A stretch of DNA of 64,000 nt from Flagellimonas zhangzhouensis (GCF_900102925.1 NZ_FNKI01000002.1:372001-436000); one strand, 5' to 3'. Shown: positions 51,634-60,853, numbered from the stretch's first letter. A program made the numbers and translations. The notes: generated from the sequence alone by a model not told the origin.

Positions 51634-52278
51634 TTATTTTACGTAGTCTTTGATTACATCGTACCAGATGTCGTAACCTTTGGCATTCATGTGTAGGCCA
51701 TCCTCTACAAAAATATCTTGTTTTACTTTCCGTTCGTCCAGCATGGGATACCAAACATCAATAAAATCAACACCATCGGTTTCAACGGCCAATTGTTGTA
51801 ATTTTCGATTCAAACGACGGTACCTGCCCCTATATTTCCAGCGAGAAATACTTGGTTTTGCCGAAATCAGAACTATTTCCATGTCAGGATTTTTTTCTTG
51901 AAGCGTTTTTAAAATACGCTGGGAGGTTTCAAGAATCTTCTTGGGCCGTTTTTTGGCGAAAATATCGTTGTCTCCCTCATAAATAAAAACTTTAGTGGGA
52001 GTGTAGTCTAAAATGGTTTCATCCAAATAATGTTCTAAATCTGAAAATTGGGAACCACCAAAACCTGTGTTCAACACCTGTTGATCAGGAAAACGTTCCT
52101 GTACATCATTCCAAAAACGAATACTGGAGCTTCCTGTAAAAACTATAGTGGATTTGTTGGCATCCCAAACAGTGTCGTACTTTTTTTGAATAGCCTCGAT
52201 TTCTTGGGCAAAATTTTCGGGATTCTGCGCATGAATCAAAAAGGGTACAAAAAATAAGGCAATCAAAAAGTACTTCAT
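51634..52278 (-). CDS. Exported SGNH/GDSL hydrolase
   Basis: The 214-residue esterase-like enzyme has a signal peptide (ALFFVPFLIHAQ). The SGNH blocks are block I FTGSSSIRFW (nucleophile Ser), block II NTGFGGSQFSD (Gly), block III YEGDNDIFA (Asn) and block V VEDGLHMNAKGYDIW (Asp/His). GSSS in place of GDS is common in this subgroup. It lies 11 bases upstream of the GH20 gene, so deacetylation of amino sugars or glycans is a possible but unproven role. Confidence 0.94.
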   Translation of the reverse strand: MKYFLIALFFVPFLIHAQNPENFAQEIEAIQKKYDTVWDANKSTIVFTGSSSIRFWNDVQERFPDQQVLNTGFGGSQFSDLEHYLDETILDYTPTKVFIYEGDNDIFAKKRPKKILETSQRILKTLQEKNPDMEIVLISAKPSISRWKYRGRYRRLNRKLQQLAVETDGVDFIDVWYPMLDERKVKQDIFVEDGLHMNAKGYDIWYDVIKDYVK

Positions 52279-52407
52279 TGTATTTGTGTTTTCTTAAAAA
52301 TCGATGTTGAAGATAGTGATATTTTAAGTTTTTAAGGTTGTTGAAAAATAGCTTGGCAATTTTCATAAGTTCATTTTGATGATGGGAATTTCAAGAGCGG
52401 GTCTTCG

Positions 52408-52415
52408 TATTTTTG
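52408..52415 (+). promoter_or_regulatory. -7 promoter element of mazG
   Basis: TATTTTTG, an exact match, 15 bases before the ATG at 52431. It lies across the earlier in-frame codon at 52413, which supports the later start. Confidence 0.55.
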
Positions 52416-52430
52416 GTCAAAATCCACAGC

Positions 52431-53204
52431 ATGAACACTAGACCAAAACAGTTAGCTGCATTTGACCGCTTATTGACCATTATGGACGAACTTAGGGCAC
52501 AATGTCCTTGGGATAAAAAGCAAACCATGCAAACACTTCGTCATTTGACCATTGAGGAAACCTACGAGCTAGGTGATGCCATTTTGGACAATGATTTGGA
52601 GGAAGTGAAAAAAGAGTTGGGCGATATTTTGTTGCACATTGTGTTCTACGCCAAAATTGGTTCCGAAACCCAAGATTTTGATATCGCTGATGTGGCCAAT
52701 GGCATTTGCGAAAAACTCATCAACCGCCATCCACATATTTATGGCGATGTAAAAGTAGAGAATGCTGAAGAGGTGAAACAGAATTGGGAAAACATCAAAT
52801 TGAAAGAGGGGAAAAAAAGTGTGCTCGAGGGAGTACCCAATGGATTGCCGTCTTTGGTAAAGGCCAACCGAATCCAAGACAAAGTAGCAGGAGTAGGTTT
52901 TGATTGGGAGCGACCCGAACAGGTTTTTGAAAAGTTGAAAGAGGAATTGGCAGAGCTTCAAGAAGAGGTGGAGGCCCAAAATGCTGATAAAATGGAATCC
53001 GAGTTTGGGGATGTGCTCTTTTCCATGGTCAATTATGCCCGATTTTTAAAAATCAATCCAGAAAACGCTTTGGAACGAACCAACAAAAAGTTTATCAAGC
53101 GATTTCAATATTTGGAGCAAAAAGCCAAAGAAGCTGGAAAATCCATGAGCGAGATGACCTTGGCCGAAATGGATGTGTATTGGGAAGAGGCTAAACAACT
53201 TTAA
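52431..53204 (+). CDS. mazG: Nucleoside triphosphate pyrophosphohydrolase MazG
   Basis: The 257-residue enzyme hydrolyses NTPs to NMPs and PPi, cleaning the nucleotide pool. Two tandem MazG helical domains are visible. The first has LTIEETYELGDAI and KKELGDILLHIVFYA with the metal-binding ExxE..ExxD pattern. The second has EELAELQEEVEAQN and SEFGDVLFSMVNYAR. CPWDKKQTMQTLRHL is the family start. ATG 52431 is chosen over 52413 because a -7 box covers the latter. Confidence 0.96.
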   Translation: MNTRPKQLAAFDRLLTIMDELRAQCPWDKKQTMQTLRHLTIEETYELGDAILDNDLEEVKKELGDILLHIVFYAKIGSETQDFDIADVANGICEKLINRHPHIYGDVKVENAEEVKQNWENIKLKEGKKSVLEGVPNGLPSLVKANRIQDKVAGVGFDWERPEQVFEKLKEELAELQEEVEAQNADKMESEFGDVLFSMVNYARFLKINPENALERTNKKFIKRFQYLEQKAKEAGKSMSEMTLAEMDVYWEEAKQL

Positions 53205-53228
53205 ATTTATCCGTAAGCTAACATAAAG

Positions 53229-53263
53229 TTTGGGGACAAATGTTTCCAATCTGGCTATATTTG
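53229..53263 (+). promoter_or_regulatory. Promoter of the MATE transporter gene
   Basis: TTTG (53229-53232), 23 bases, then TATATTTG (53256-53263). The GTG start follows at 53286. Confidence 0.65.
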
Positions 53264-53285
53264 CCATCCTTTTTAAATACCTGTT

Positions 53286-54653
53286 GTGTTTCAGAACTAT
53301 ACAAAGGAATTTGCCTATAACTTAAAACTGTCCTATCCCGTTATTTTGGGGATGTTGGGGCACACTTTTGTGGCCTTTGCTGACAATATTATGGTGGGGC
53401 AATTGGGTACGGCCGAGTTGGCCGCTGTTTCATTAGGTAACAGTTTTGTCTTTATTGCCATGTCGTTAGGAATCGGTTTTTCTACCGCAATAACGCCTTT
53501 GGTAGCCGAAGCAGATGGCGCAAAGGACCAATTAGCAGGTAAAAGTGCATTAAAACACGGGTTGGTACTTTGTACAATTTTAGGATTGTCTCTTTTTGGT
53601 CTTATTTTGCTGGCCAAACCGTTAATGCATCATATGCAACAGCCTCCAGAAGTGGTAGAGCTCGCTTTGCCTTATTTGGATTTGGTGGCTTTTTCGTTGG
53701 TTCCCTTGATTATATTTCAGGCTTTTAAACAATTTTCTGAGGGGCTTTCTGAGACCAAATACCCCATGTATGCCACCATTTTGGCCAATGTGGTGAACAT
53801 TACCCTTAACTATTTGCTCATTTTTGGTTCTTTCGGATTCCCAAAAATGGGAATAGTAGGTGCTGCAGTTGGAACTTTGGCTTCAAGGGTAATCATGGTG
53901 GCTTATATTTGGTATTTGCTCAAACGAAAAAAGAAGTTTGAGTCCTACGTCACGAATTTCAATTTTAGAAGTATTGAAAAAAAGGTGATGAACAAAATCA
54001 TCAGTCTTGGGTTTCCATCGGCATTACAAATGTTTTTTGAAGTGGCCATTTTCACCGCAGCCATTTGGTTGAGTGGGGTATTGGGAAAAAATGCCCAAGC
54101 GGCCAATCAAATTGCATTGAATTTAAGCAGTATGACCTTTATGGTGGGTATGGGACTAAGTGTTGCAGCAATGGTTCGTGTTGGAAATCAAAAAGGATTA
54201 CGTAATTACAGGGAGTTGAAGCGCATCGCAGAATCCATCTTTTTCTTGACCTTGATTTTGGAAATTGCCTTTGCCGCTATTTTCTTGATAGGACGGAATT
54301 GGTTCCCTACTATATATTTGGATGTTGATGATATTGTCAATCAGGCTGATAACACTGAAGTGATCATTATAGCGGCCAAATTGTTGTTGGTGGCGGCCTT
54401 TTTCCAAATTTCAGATGGGTTGCAAGTTGTGGTTTTGGGAGCTTTGCGCGGATTGCAGGATGTGAAAATACCAACTTTCTTCACTTTCATAGCGTATTGG
54501 TTGATTGGTTTTCCAATCAGTTATTATTTAGGTTTGCACACGAGTCTGGAAAGCACGGGCATTTGGATTGGATTGTTGTCGGGGCTTACGGCATCAGCGT
54601 TATTGTTGTATCTTCGATTCAACTATTTGACCAAGAAATTGATTACACAATAG
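53286..54653 (+). CDS. MATE family efflux transporter, GTG start
   Basis: The 455-residue inner-membrane antiporter has 12 predicted helices in two related six-helix halves, the MATE (NorM-like) fold. Diagnostic sequence: LSYPVILGMLGHTFVAFADNIMVGQLGTAELAAVSLGNS and the central ALQMFFEVAIFTAAIWLSGVLG. It extrudes cationic drugs or metabolites in exchange for Na+ or H+; the substrate is unknown. It initiates at GTG. A REP-like repeat follows its stop and may stabilise or end the transcript. Confidence 0.96.
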   Translation: MFQNYTKEFAYNLKLSYPVILGMLGHTFVAFADNIMVGQLGTAELAAVSLGNSFVFIAMSLGIGFSTAITPLVAEADGAKDQLAGKSALKHGLVLCTILGLSLFGLILLAKPLMHHMQQPPEVVELALPYLDLVAFSLVPLIIFQAFKQFSEGLSETKYPMYATILANVVNITLNYLLIFGSFGFPKMGIVGAAVGTLASRVIMVAYIWYLLKRKKKFESYVTNFNFRSIEKKVMNKIISLGFPSALQMFFEVAIFTAAIWLSGVLGKNAQAANQIALNLSSMTFMVGMGLSVAAMVRVGNQKGLRNYRELKRIAESIFFLTLILEIAFAAIFLIGRNWFPTIYLDVDDIVNQADNTEVIIIAAKLLLVAAFFQISDGLQVVVLGALRGLQDVKIPTFFTFIAYWLIGFPISYYLGLHTSLESTGIWIGLLSGLTASALLLYLRFNYLTKKLITQ

Positions 54654-54656
54654 ATT

Positions 54657-54734
54657 CGTCACCCTGAGCTTGTCTCAGGGTCTCATCATAAAATGAAAAT
54701 CGTTATGGGATGTTGAAACAAGTTCAACTTGACG
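54657..54734. repeat. REP/MITE-like intergenic repeat with two hairpins
   Basis: The 78-base element has imperfect terminal inverted repeats: its left end (CGTCACCCTGAGCTTGTCTC) resembles the complement of its right end (CGTCAAGTTGAACTTGTTTC). Each end folds alone: ACCCTGAG-CTTGT-CTCAGGGT (54661-54681) and GTTGAA-ACAAG-TTCAAC (54712-54728). The CCCTGAGCTTGTCTCAGGG core is a widespread intergenic repeat in flavobacterial genomes from memory. No other copy is in this window. Confidence 0.65.
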
Positions 54735-54787
54735 TATTAAAAAAACATAAATATTAGACTCCATTATTGGAATCAAAATAAGAACAC

Positions 54788-55015
54788 ATGGAACTACCTA
54801 AATTTTTACTGGCTGATAACACGGATTTTCCTGATGCCATTTTTATTGTCCATACCGAATATCCAAGATTCATCATCAACCTAGAGAATGATGAAGTGGA
54901 GTGGATGGAAGAATTTTCCAAGGAAGACGAAGCGGATTTAATGGATGAAACCGAAAGTTTGGTGGAGGCCGCTACTGCTTTTTACGATCGCGAAGTCTCC
55001 AGATACGACCAATAA
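54788..55015 (+). CDS. Small acidic protein of unknown function upstream of PAP2
   Basis: The 75-residue soluble protein is rich in Asp and Glu. LPKFLLADNTDFPDAIFIVHTEYPRFIINLENDEVEWMEEF forms an alpha/beta N-terminal part and a helix follows (LMDETESLVEAATAFYDREV). The stop overlaps the start of the PAP2 gene (TAATG at 55013-55017), so translation is coupled. No family is recognised. Such small leader genes occur in front of PAP2 genes in flavobacteria (from memory, moderate confidence). Confidence 0.82.
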   Translation: MELPKFLLADNTDFPDAIFIVHTEYPRFIINLENDEVEWMEEFSKEDEADLMDETESLVEAATAFYDREVSRYDQ

Positions 55016-55584
55016 TGCTGGAACAGCTACTGCAAGCCGATAAAGAACTGTTTTTGTTCCTCAATGGATTGGGAACAGAAACTTGGGACGGTTTCTGGAT
55101 GTTTATGACGACCACCAGAAACTCCGCACCACTTTATCTATTGCTACTTTATTTATCCTACCGCAACTTTGGTTGGAAAGGCACAGGAATAGTTTTAGTT
55201 GCCATCGCTTTGTTGATTACATGTACCGACCAATTGTCCAACTTTTTCAAATACGGTATTGGCCGATTGCGTCCATGCCACGACCCAGAAGTAAGCCCCG
55301 TAATGCGATTGGTGAAAAGTTATTGTGGAGGGCAGTTTGGGTATTTTTCTGCCCATGCAGCCAACTCGTTTGGGCCAGCTATTTTCTTTACGGTTATGTT
55401 CAAGCATAAAGTGAAGTACATTTCTTGGGTATTGTTGCTTTGGGCCTGTATTGTGGCCTATAGTCGCATTTATATTGGAGTGCACTATCCATTGGATGTG
55501 GTAACAGGGGCTTTGATAGGTTCACTTTTCGGATGGTTGTTTGCCAAGTTGGCTATATTTGCTTTCCAAAAAACAGGGGTATGA
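55015..55584 (+). CDS. PAP2-family membrane phosphatase
   Basis: The 189-residue inner-membrane phosphatase has the three PAP2 motifs: KYGIGRLRP (KX6RP), FSAHAANS (variant of PSGH) and SRIYIGVHYPLD (SRX5HX3D). Six helices are predicted. These enzymes dephosphorylate undecaprenyl pyrophosphate, phosphatidic acid or lipid A. Position next to an ArnT-like transferase favours polyprenyl or lipid A substrates. Its stop overlaps the next start (ATGA at 55581). Confidence 0.95.
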   Translation: MLEQLLQADKELFLFLNGLGTETWDGFWMFMTTTRNSAPLYLLLLYLSYRNFGWKGTGIVLVAIALLITCTDQLSNFFKYGIGRLRPCHDPEVSPVMRLVKSYCGGQFGYFSAHAANSFGPAIFFTVMFKHKVKYISWVLLLWACIVAYSRIYIGVHYPLDVVTGALIGSLFGWLFAKLAIFAFQKTGV

Positions 55585-57242
55585 TCTCGACCACCAGATA
55601 CTGGTTTTACATTGCACTGATTGTTCTGGTCTACATTATTGGGATGTTCGCGACTCTGTTTGAAAACGATTCGGCCCAGTTTGCGGTCATGGCCATGCGC
55701 ATGGTTCAGGAAAATGATTTTCTAAGCCTGTTTAAAGGCCCTGAAGAGTATCTAGACAAACCGCACATGCATTATTGGCTTGCCGCGATTTCCTATAAAA
55801 TTTTTGGAATCCACGATTGGGCATACCGAATCCCTGGTATTTTGTCCACATTCTTGGGTGCTTATAGTTGTTACGGGCTTGGAAAATTACTTTACAATAA
55901 AGATGTAGGTCGATTTGCTTCCTTGATTTTTATGACGGCCCAAACCATGGTTTTGGCCAATATTGATGTCCGCACCGATGCCGTTTTAACAGGATTCACC
56001 ATTTTTTCTATCTGGCAATTGGCCGCATATATTGAAAACGGCACGCTTAAAAGTATTGCTTTTGGCGCTTTTGGGGCAGGAATGGCATTTTCAACCAAAG
56101 GACAGATTGCTTTGGTCGTGATTGGAATCTCGATACTATGTCACTTGACCTATACACGAAAGTGGCAACGATTATTAAATTGGAAGCTGTTGGTTGCTAT
56201 TTTGGTTTTTGGTTTGACCATCACCCCAATGTTGTATGCTTATTATCATCAATTTGATTTGCATCCTGAAAAAGTGATTCGCGGAAAGGATAATCGCAGT
56301 GGAATCTTCTTTATTTTTTGGGAACAGAGTTTTGAGCGCATGAGCGGTGAGGGCGTGGGCAAGAACAGTAGTGACTTTTTCTTTTTCTTTCACACCTTTT
56401 TATGGGTGTTCTTGCCTTGGACAGTGCTTGCGCTGATTGGTTATTGGACAAAAATTAAGGCTTTTTGGGAAGCTAAATTTGCGTATCGACCTAATCTTGA
56501 GTTTTTAACGGTAGGTGGGATTTCCATCTTGTTTTTGCTCATCAGTTTTGCGCAATTTAAGCTGCCGCACTACATGAACATTTTGATGCCATTGTATGCG
56601 ATTCTTTCAGCAGCGTTCCTGTATCTTTTGCATCAGCAGGAAAAATTGAAAATGGCCAAAGTGATTTTGGGCATCCAATATTTTATATTGGGATTGGTAG
56701 TGGTATTTACCTTGCTGATAAGCTTTTTGGTTTTCAAATTGGAAAACTGGTACAACTATTTGTTCTTGTTCATAGCATTGGCAATGACGGTTTATTTTGT
56801 TTGGAAAAAAGAGACCGTTTATGCCAAAATCGTAACCGTTGCCATTTTTAGTGCTGTAGTGTTGAATGGTTATATGAATGCCCAGTTTTATCCAAAATTG
56901 CTCGAATATCAAGGGGGTTCTAATATGGCGGAGCAGGTAAAAAAGCATCAAATTCCAGTGGATAACATCTATAAAATCAATGGAGAGATGCATACGTGGG
57001 CCTTGGATTTTTATGACCAGAATCCTGTTGACATAATATCCGTTTCCGACTTAAAGAATTTGGATGATGTTTGGGTGTACGTAACCGATGACGAATTGAA
57101 ACAATTGAATGAAAATGGAATTGATTGGGACGACCAAATTATAGTTGACCAATTTAGAATTACCCGTTTACAGATCAAGTTTTTGAATCCAAATACTCGA
57201 GAGGATAAGTTGAACAAAATGCACTTGGTGCATTTGAACTAA
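55581..57242 (+). CDS. GT39/ArnT-like polyprenyl-phosphate-dependent glycosyltransferase
   Basis: The 553-residue protein is a multi-helix inner-membrane GT-C enzyme with about 12 helices. The acidic loop-1 motif (FENDSAQFAVMAMRMVQENDF) and LDKPHMHYWLAAISYKIFG match the catalytic loop of ArnT/PMT-type transferases. It moves a sugar from a polyprenyl-phosphate donor to an acceptor on the periplasmic side. The start is ATG 55581, overlapping the PAP2 stop; an upstream in-frame codon at 55533 would overlap the PAP2 gene too far. The 3' end overlaps the convergent UPF0104 gene by 4 bases. Confidence 0.94.
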   Translation: MISTTRYWFYIALIVLVYIIGMFATLFENDSAQFAVMAMRMVQENDFLSLFKGPEEYLDKPHMHYWLAAISYKIFGIHDWAYRIPGILSTFLGAYSCYGLGKLLYNKDVGRFASLIFMTAQTMVLANIDVRTDAVLTGFTIFSIWQLAAYIENGTLKSIAFGAFGAGMAFSTKGQIALVVIGISILCHLTYTRKWQRLLNWKLLVAILVFGLTITPMLYAYYHQFDLHPEKVIRGKDNRSGIFFIFWEQSFERMSGEGVGKNSSDFFFFFHTFLWVFLPWTVLALIGYWTKIKAFWEAKFAYRPNLEFLTVGGISILFLLISFAQFKLPHYMNILMPLYAILSAAFLYLLHQQEKLKMAKVILGIQYFILGLVVVFTLLISFLVFKLENWYNYLFLFIALAMTVYFVWKKETVYAKIVTVAIFSAVVLNGYMNAQFYPKLLEYQGGSNMAEQVKKHQIPVDNIYKINGEMHTWALDFYDQNPVDIISVSDLKNLDDVWVYVTDDELKQLNENGIDWDDQIIVDQFRITRLQIKFLNPNTREDKLNKMHLVHLN

Positions 57243-58111
57243 TCCAAAGACTCCAATTTTGGCTTTTTAAAATGATAAATAACCCCAAAAAGGGACGTTA
57301 GGGCAGTTATCAAAAAGAAAGTAAAGCTAATGCCAATGGAGGTGCTTTCATCCAAGCCCAACCATTTTGCTCCGTATAAAAAGGTGACTTCTCTGCTTCC
57401 AATACCGCCAATGGTCAATGGAATTACAGAAACAATTGAGGATACCAAGAACACAAAAAGATATTCTACGGTATCAAGTTCAATGGACAATGCTTTCAAA
57501 ATAAAAATCACGCAGACCAATTGCGCCAATTGCACCAAAGCCGAAAAGCCTATTGATTTCCAAAATATAGGTAAAGTAGTGGTGAAAAAAGTCTTGTTCA
57601 CGAACCAAAATACCACTACACTCAAGGGAATGGCGACCAGAATCAACCAGTAAAAACTTTGGAAAAATTCATTTTTGGACAACATAGCTAGAATACACGC
57701 ATAAATAAAAAGCAATAACATTCCACTTAATCGGTCCAAAAGAATACTGGAAACTACCTTTTTGGAACCAGGTTGATATGCCTTTTGAATGACGTAGCCT
57801 TTATAGGCATCCCCACCAATTCCTCCTGGCAAGAAGAGGTTGTAGAACATTCCTAGCAGCGATAGCTTTAGGTTGCTCAATTGCGTCAACTTAGCGCCAA
57901 TTTGATGGAAATACATATTGGTTCTAAAAGCAGATAGGACTTTAGACAATACAAAAAAGACAACTGCCAAGAACAAATAGAAAGGGTCACTCTTTTTTAA
58001 GGTCTGAACCACATCTCTCAACTCTATTTTGGTGAAAATAAAGTAGATCAGGACCGCACTAATTATAATTTTTAGGGCGGTGATGCCCTTTTTACGCAGC
58101 TTTTCCGTCAC
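57239..58111 (-). CDS. UPF0104/lysylphosphatidylglycerol-synthase-TM-like flippase-type membrane protein
   Basis: The 290-residue integral membrane protein has about eight helices and the UPF0104 (YbhN) signatures NLKLSLLGMFYNLFLPGGIGGDAYKGYVI and FLVSSIVSVIPLTIGGIGSREVTFLYG. The family is thought to move lipids or lipid-linked sugars but is not experimentally settled. Its start overlaps the end of the GtrB-like gene by 20 bases (58092-58111), indicating tight coupling. Together with the GT39 and GtrB genes it forms a sugar-lipid module. Confidence 0.92.
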   Translation of the reverse strand: MTEKLRKKGITALKIIISAVLIYFIFTKIELRDVVQTLKKSDPFYLFLAVVFFVLSKVLSAFRTNMYFHQIGAKLTQLSNLKLSLLGMFYNLFLPGGIGGDAYKGYVIQKAYQPGSKKVVSSILLDRLSGMLLLFIYACILAMLSKNEFFQSFYWLILVAIPLSVVVFWFVNKTFFTTTLPIFWKSIGFSALVQLAQLVCVIFILKALSIELDTVEYLFVFLVSSIVSVIPLTIGGIGSREVTFLYGAKWLGLDESTSIGISFTFFLITALTSLFGVIYHFKKPKLESLD

Positions 58112-59054
58112 CTATGCTGATTTTTTTTATGCGATATGGTCTTTTCTGTTGGGATTCGTAGTAGGTACGAATCAAGAGTTCCATTACAATTCCTATGGTG
58201 AACAATTGGATACCGCCAACAATGAACATCATCCCGAAAATGAGCAATGGTCTGCTACCGATATCTTCACCAAATCCAAGTTTTACAATCATCAAATAAA
58301 GGTTGATGAAAATCCCGAGGATGACCAATAATACCCCGAAAATTCCGAACAAGTGGATAGGGCGTTGGAAGTATTTTCTAATGAAAAGCAACAACATCAT
58401 GTCGGCTATTACCTTAAATACACGCTCCAAACCATATTTGGATACCCCTGCATGCCGTGCGTGGTGCTTTACGGGAACTTGTTTGATCTGCGCTCCTTCC
58501 AAATGCGCCAAAAGGGTGATAAAACGGTGCATTTCACCATAAAGGTTCAAGCTTTTAGCAATATCCTTGGTGAAAACCTTTAAAGCACAACCATTGTCCT
58601 TAATATCCAATTTGGTAACTCTTCGTACCAAAAAGTTGGCAATTTTGGATGGGATTTTTTTGACCAGTGAGTCCTTTCTTTTTTGTCGGATTCCAGTCAC
58701 CAGATCGTATTCCTCGCTAACTGCATATTCCAGCATTTGAGGAATATCCGAAGGGTCGTTTTGAAGGTCGCCATCCATGGTAATGATGTATTCGCCCTCG
58801 GCATAGTCAATTCCAGCGGCCAGGGCTAAACTTTGACCGTAGTTCTTTTTTAACTCAATCAAATGAACTCTTTTGTCGTCCATTTCCTTGACCTTGATGC
58901 GGGTTTTATCCGTGGAAAAATCATCCACATAAACAATTTGGTAATTGTACCCTTCAAGGCTTTCGTTGATTTTTTGGGTCAAAAGAACCACGTTATCTTC
59001 CTCGTTGTACAAAGGAACCACAATGGATAAAAGGGAATCGGTGACAGTGCTCAT
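58092..59054 (-). CDS. GtrB/DPM1-like polyprenyl-phosphate glycosyltransferase
   Basis: The 320-residue GT2 enzyme transfers sugar from a nucleotide donor to undecaprenyl phosphate on the cytoplasmic face. LSIVVPLYNEEDNVVLL, IVYVDDFSTDKTR and the DxD motif in YIITMDGDLQNDPSDIPQM lie in the catalytic domain. Two C-terminal TM helices (about 230-290) are typical of GtrB. It would charge the lipid used by the nearby ArnT-like transferase. Coupled to the UPF0104 gene downstream. Confidence 0.94.
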   Translation of the reverse strand: MSTVTDSLLSIVVPLYNEEDNVVLLTQKINESLEGYNYQIVYVDDFSTDKTRIKVKEMDDKRVHLIELKKNYGQSLALAAGIDYAEGEYIITMDGDLQNDPSDIPQMLEYAVSEEYDLVTGIRQKRKDSLVKKIPSKIANFLVRRVTKLDIKDNGCALKVFTKDIAKSLNLYGEMHRFITLLAHLEGAQIKQVPVKHHARHAGVSKYGLERVFKVIADMMLLLFIRKYFQRPIHLFGIFGVLLVILGIFINLYLMIVKLGFGEDIGSRPLLIFGMMFIVGGIQLFTIGIVMELLIRTYYESQQKRPYRIKKISIGDGKAA

Positions 59055-59089
59055 TCAGTATAAAATCTGTGCAAATTTATCGCTTTTAT

Positions 59090-60133
59090 TTAAAGTTCCT
59101 CGGTAATCTTGTCCAATAGGATTTTTGCGGCATAAAACGGGGAAATTTTATGTTCCTCAATTTCGGTCAACAATCTTGCTTGTTCAGTTTTAAAGGTTTC
59201 CTTTTGATGAAAAAACTGCTTAATGTATTCGTCTACGGTATGAACGAACCAATTTTTATTCTGTTGTTGACGGTTGACTTCAAAAAAACCGTTTGATTTG
59301 GTATGGTCTACAAATTGTTGTACCATTTCCCAAATTTCTTTTATGCCTGAATTTTCCAAGGCAGAACATTTCTTCACTTTGGGTGTCCAACCATTGGATT
59401 TAGGAGGATAAAGGTGTAGCGCTCTTGAAAACTCAGTCACGGCAAGCTTGGCATTTTCCAAATTGTTACCATCCGCTTTGTTGATGGCTATGCCATCGGC
59501 CATTTCCATAATGCCCCGTTTGATCCCTTGAAGTTCGTCGCCAGCACCCGATAATTTCAACAAAAGGAAAAAATCGACCATACTGTGGACTGCAATTTCA
59601 CTTTGACCTACACCAACTGTTTCAACCAAAATCACATTGTAGCCTGCTGCTTCACAAAGGATAATACTTTCGCGTGTTTTTTGTGCCACACCACCCAATG
59701 AGTTGCCAGAAGGGGAGGGGCGAATAAAGGCATTTGGGTCTTTCGCTAGTGTTTCCATTCGGGTTTTATCCCCTAAAATGCTGCCTTTACTCAATGAACT
59801 TGTTGGGTCAACCGCCAAAACGGCGACTTTGTTGCCTTTTTCCGTTAAGGTTTTGCCCAATGTTTCAATAAAAGAACTTTTGCCAACCCCTGGAACTCCA
59901 GTAATTCCCAAACGAATGCTGTTCGATGGCTGAGCCAAGCATTTTTCAATTACAGCATTGGCTTTTTCAAAATGGGCAGGATTGGTGCTTTCCAAAAGCG
60001 TGATTGCCTTGGCCAACATGGCTTTGTTGCCTTCAAAAATACCTTGGGCCAAATCATCCGCAGAAAGTTGCTGTTTTCTGATAGCCTTTATTTTGGAAAT
60101 CGTGTCCGAGGGTATTTTGCTTTTGTTTGCCAA
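59090..60133 (-). CDS. meaB: Methylmalonyl-CoA mutase-associated GTPase MeaB, TTG start
   Basis: The 347-residue G-protein chaperone protects and reloads B12-dependent methylmalonyl-CoA mutase. GVPGVGKSSFIETLG is the P-loop. AVDPTSSLSKGSILGDKTRM, VETVGVGQSEIAVHSMVD and AINKADGNNLENA (NKxD-type) follow. The initiator is a TTG at 60133 because an in-frame stop lies shortly upstream with no ATG between. The mutase genes are not in the window. The length is typical of the family. Confidence 0.95.
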   Translation of the reverse strand: MANKSKIPSDTISKIKAIRKQQLSADDLAQGIFEGNKAMLAKAITLLESTNPAHFEKANAVIEKCLAQPSNSIRLGITGVPGVGKSSFIETLGKTLTEKGNKVAVLAVDPTSSLSKGSILGDKTRMETLAKDPNAFIRPSPSGNSLGGVAQKTRESIILCEAAGYNVILVETVGVGQSEIAVHSMVDFFLLLKLSGAGDELQGIKRGIMEMADGIAINKADGNNLENAKLAVTEFSRALHLYPPKSNGWTPKVKKCSALENSGIKEIWEMVQQFVDHTKSNGFFEVNRQQQNKNWFVHTVDEYIKQFFHQKETFKTEQARLLTEIEEHKISPFYAAKILLDKITEEL

Positions 60134-60343
60134 GAGTGCTTTGGATAGGATTTATGACGAAGTTATAAAGTTTTTGTGGGTAAACATAGTCTGGTTCCTG
60201 TGAGATTCTAACAATTTTAAAACCATTTCACATAAATTTAATAGCTGTTTAAGCGGACATCCGAGTACAAATTGGTACCTTTTCATTCCACAATCAGTTG
60301 CCGACAGGGCACTGGTTTATACGAACCTATAAACATTTAAAAG

Positions 60344-60769
60344 ATGAAGACTATTTTTGAGGCAAAGGCCACGAATACAGGCGGTAGGTCTGGTCATGTT
60401 GAAAGTGAGGACGGATTGTTGGATTTTCCAATTAGTATGCCCACTTTAAAAGGAAAGACCGATCCTAAATCCACCAACCCAGAAGAACTTTTTGCTGCGG
60501 CATATTCCAGCTGCTACGGAGCAGGATTGCAAGCCGTTGCCAAGCAACATGGGATTGATGATTTGGGAGATTTTAGTGTTACTGCCACCATATCTCTAAA
60601 TTCTGAGGAAGAAGGCTTTTTCTTGGAGGCCATTTTGGATGCTTATTTGCCTACAGTGGATAAAGAAATGGGAGAAACTTTAATGAAGGATGCCCATGAG
60701 ATTTGTCCTTATAGCAAAGCAACAAGAGATAATATTACTGTTCATTTAAATTTATTATTGGACGAGTAA
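60344..60769 (+). CDS. ohr: Organic hydroperoxide resistance protein (Ohr/OsmC)
   Basis: The 141-residue thiol-dependent peroxidase detoxifies organic hydroperoxides. The two redox cysteines are in AYSSCYGAGLQ (about residue 60) and EICPYSKATRDNI (about 125). TNPEELFAAAYSSC is the Ohr signature. The gene is flanked by a near-consensus -7 box upstream (TACCTTTT, about 60274) and a strong terminator downstream. No ohrR regulator is adjacent. Confidence 0.96.
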   Translation: MKTIFEAKATNTGGRSGHVESEDGLLDFPISMPTLKGKTDPKSTNPEELFAAAYSSCYGAGLQAVAKQHGIDDLGDFSVTATISLNSEEEGFFLEAILDAYLPTVDKEMGETLMKDAHEICPYSKATRDNITVHLNLLLDE

Positions 60770-60791
60770 ATAGTATAACTCATTGAAAAAG

Positions 60792-60824
60792 AATCCCGTT
60801 GGTGAAAATCAGCGGGATTTTTTT
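60792..60824 (+). terminator. Rho-independent terminator of ohr
   Basis: AATCCCGTTGGT (60792-60803), a GAAA tetraloop, ATCAGCGGGATT (60808-60819) form a 12-bp stem with two G-U pairs, followed by a T-run. Confidence 0.9.
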
Positions 60825-60853
60825 GTTAAAATTCATCAAAAAACAAACTAATT

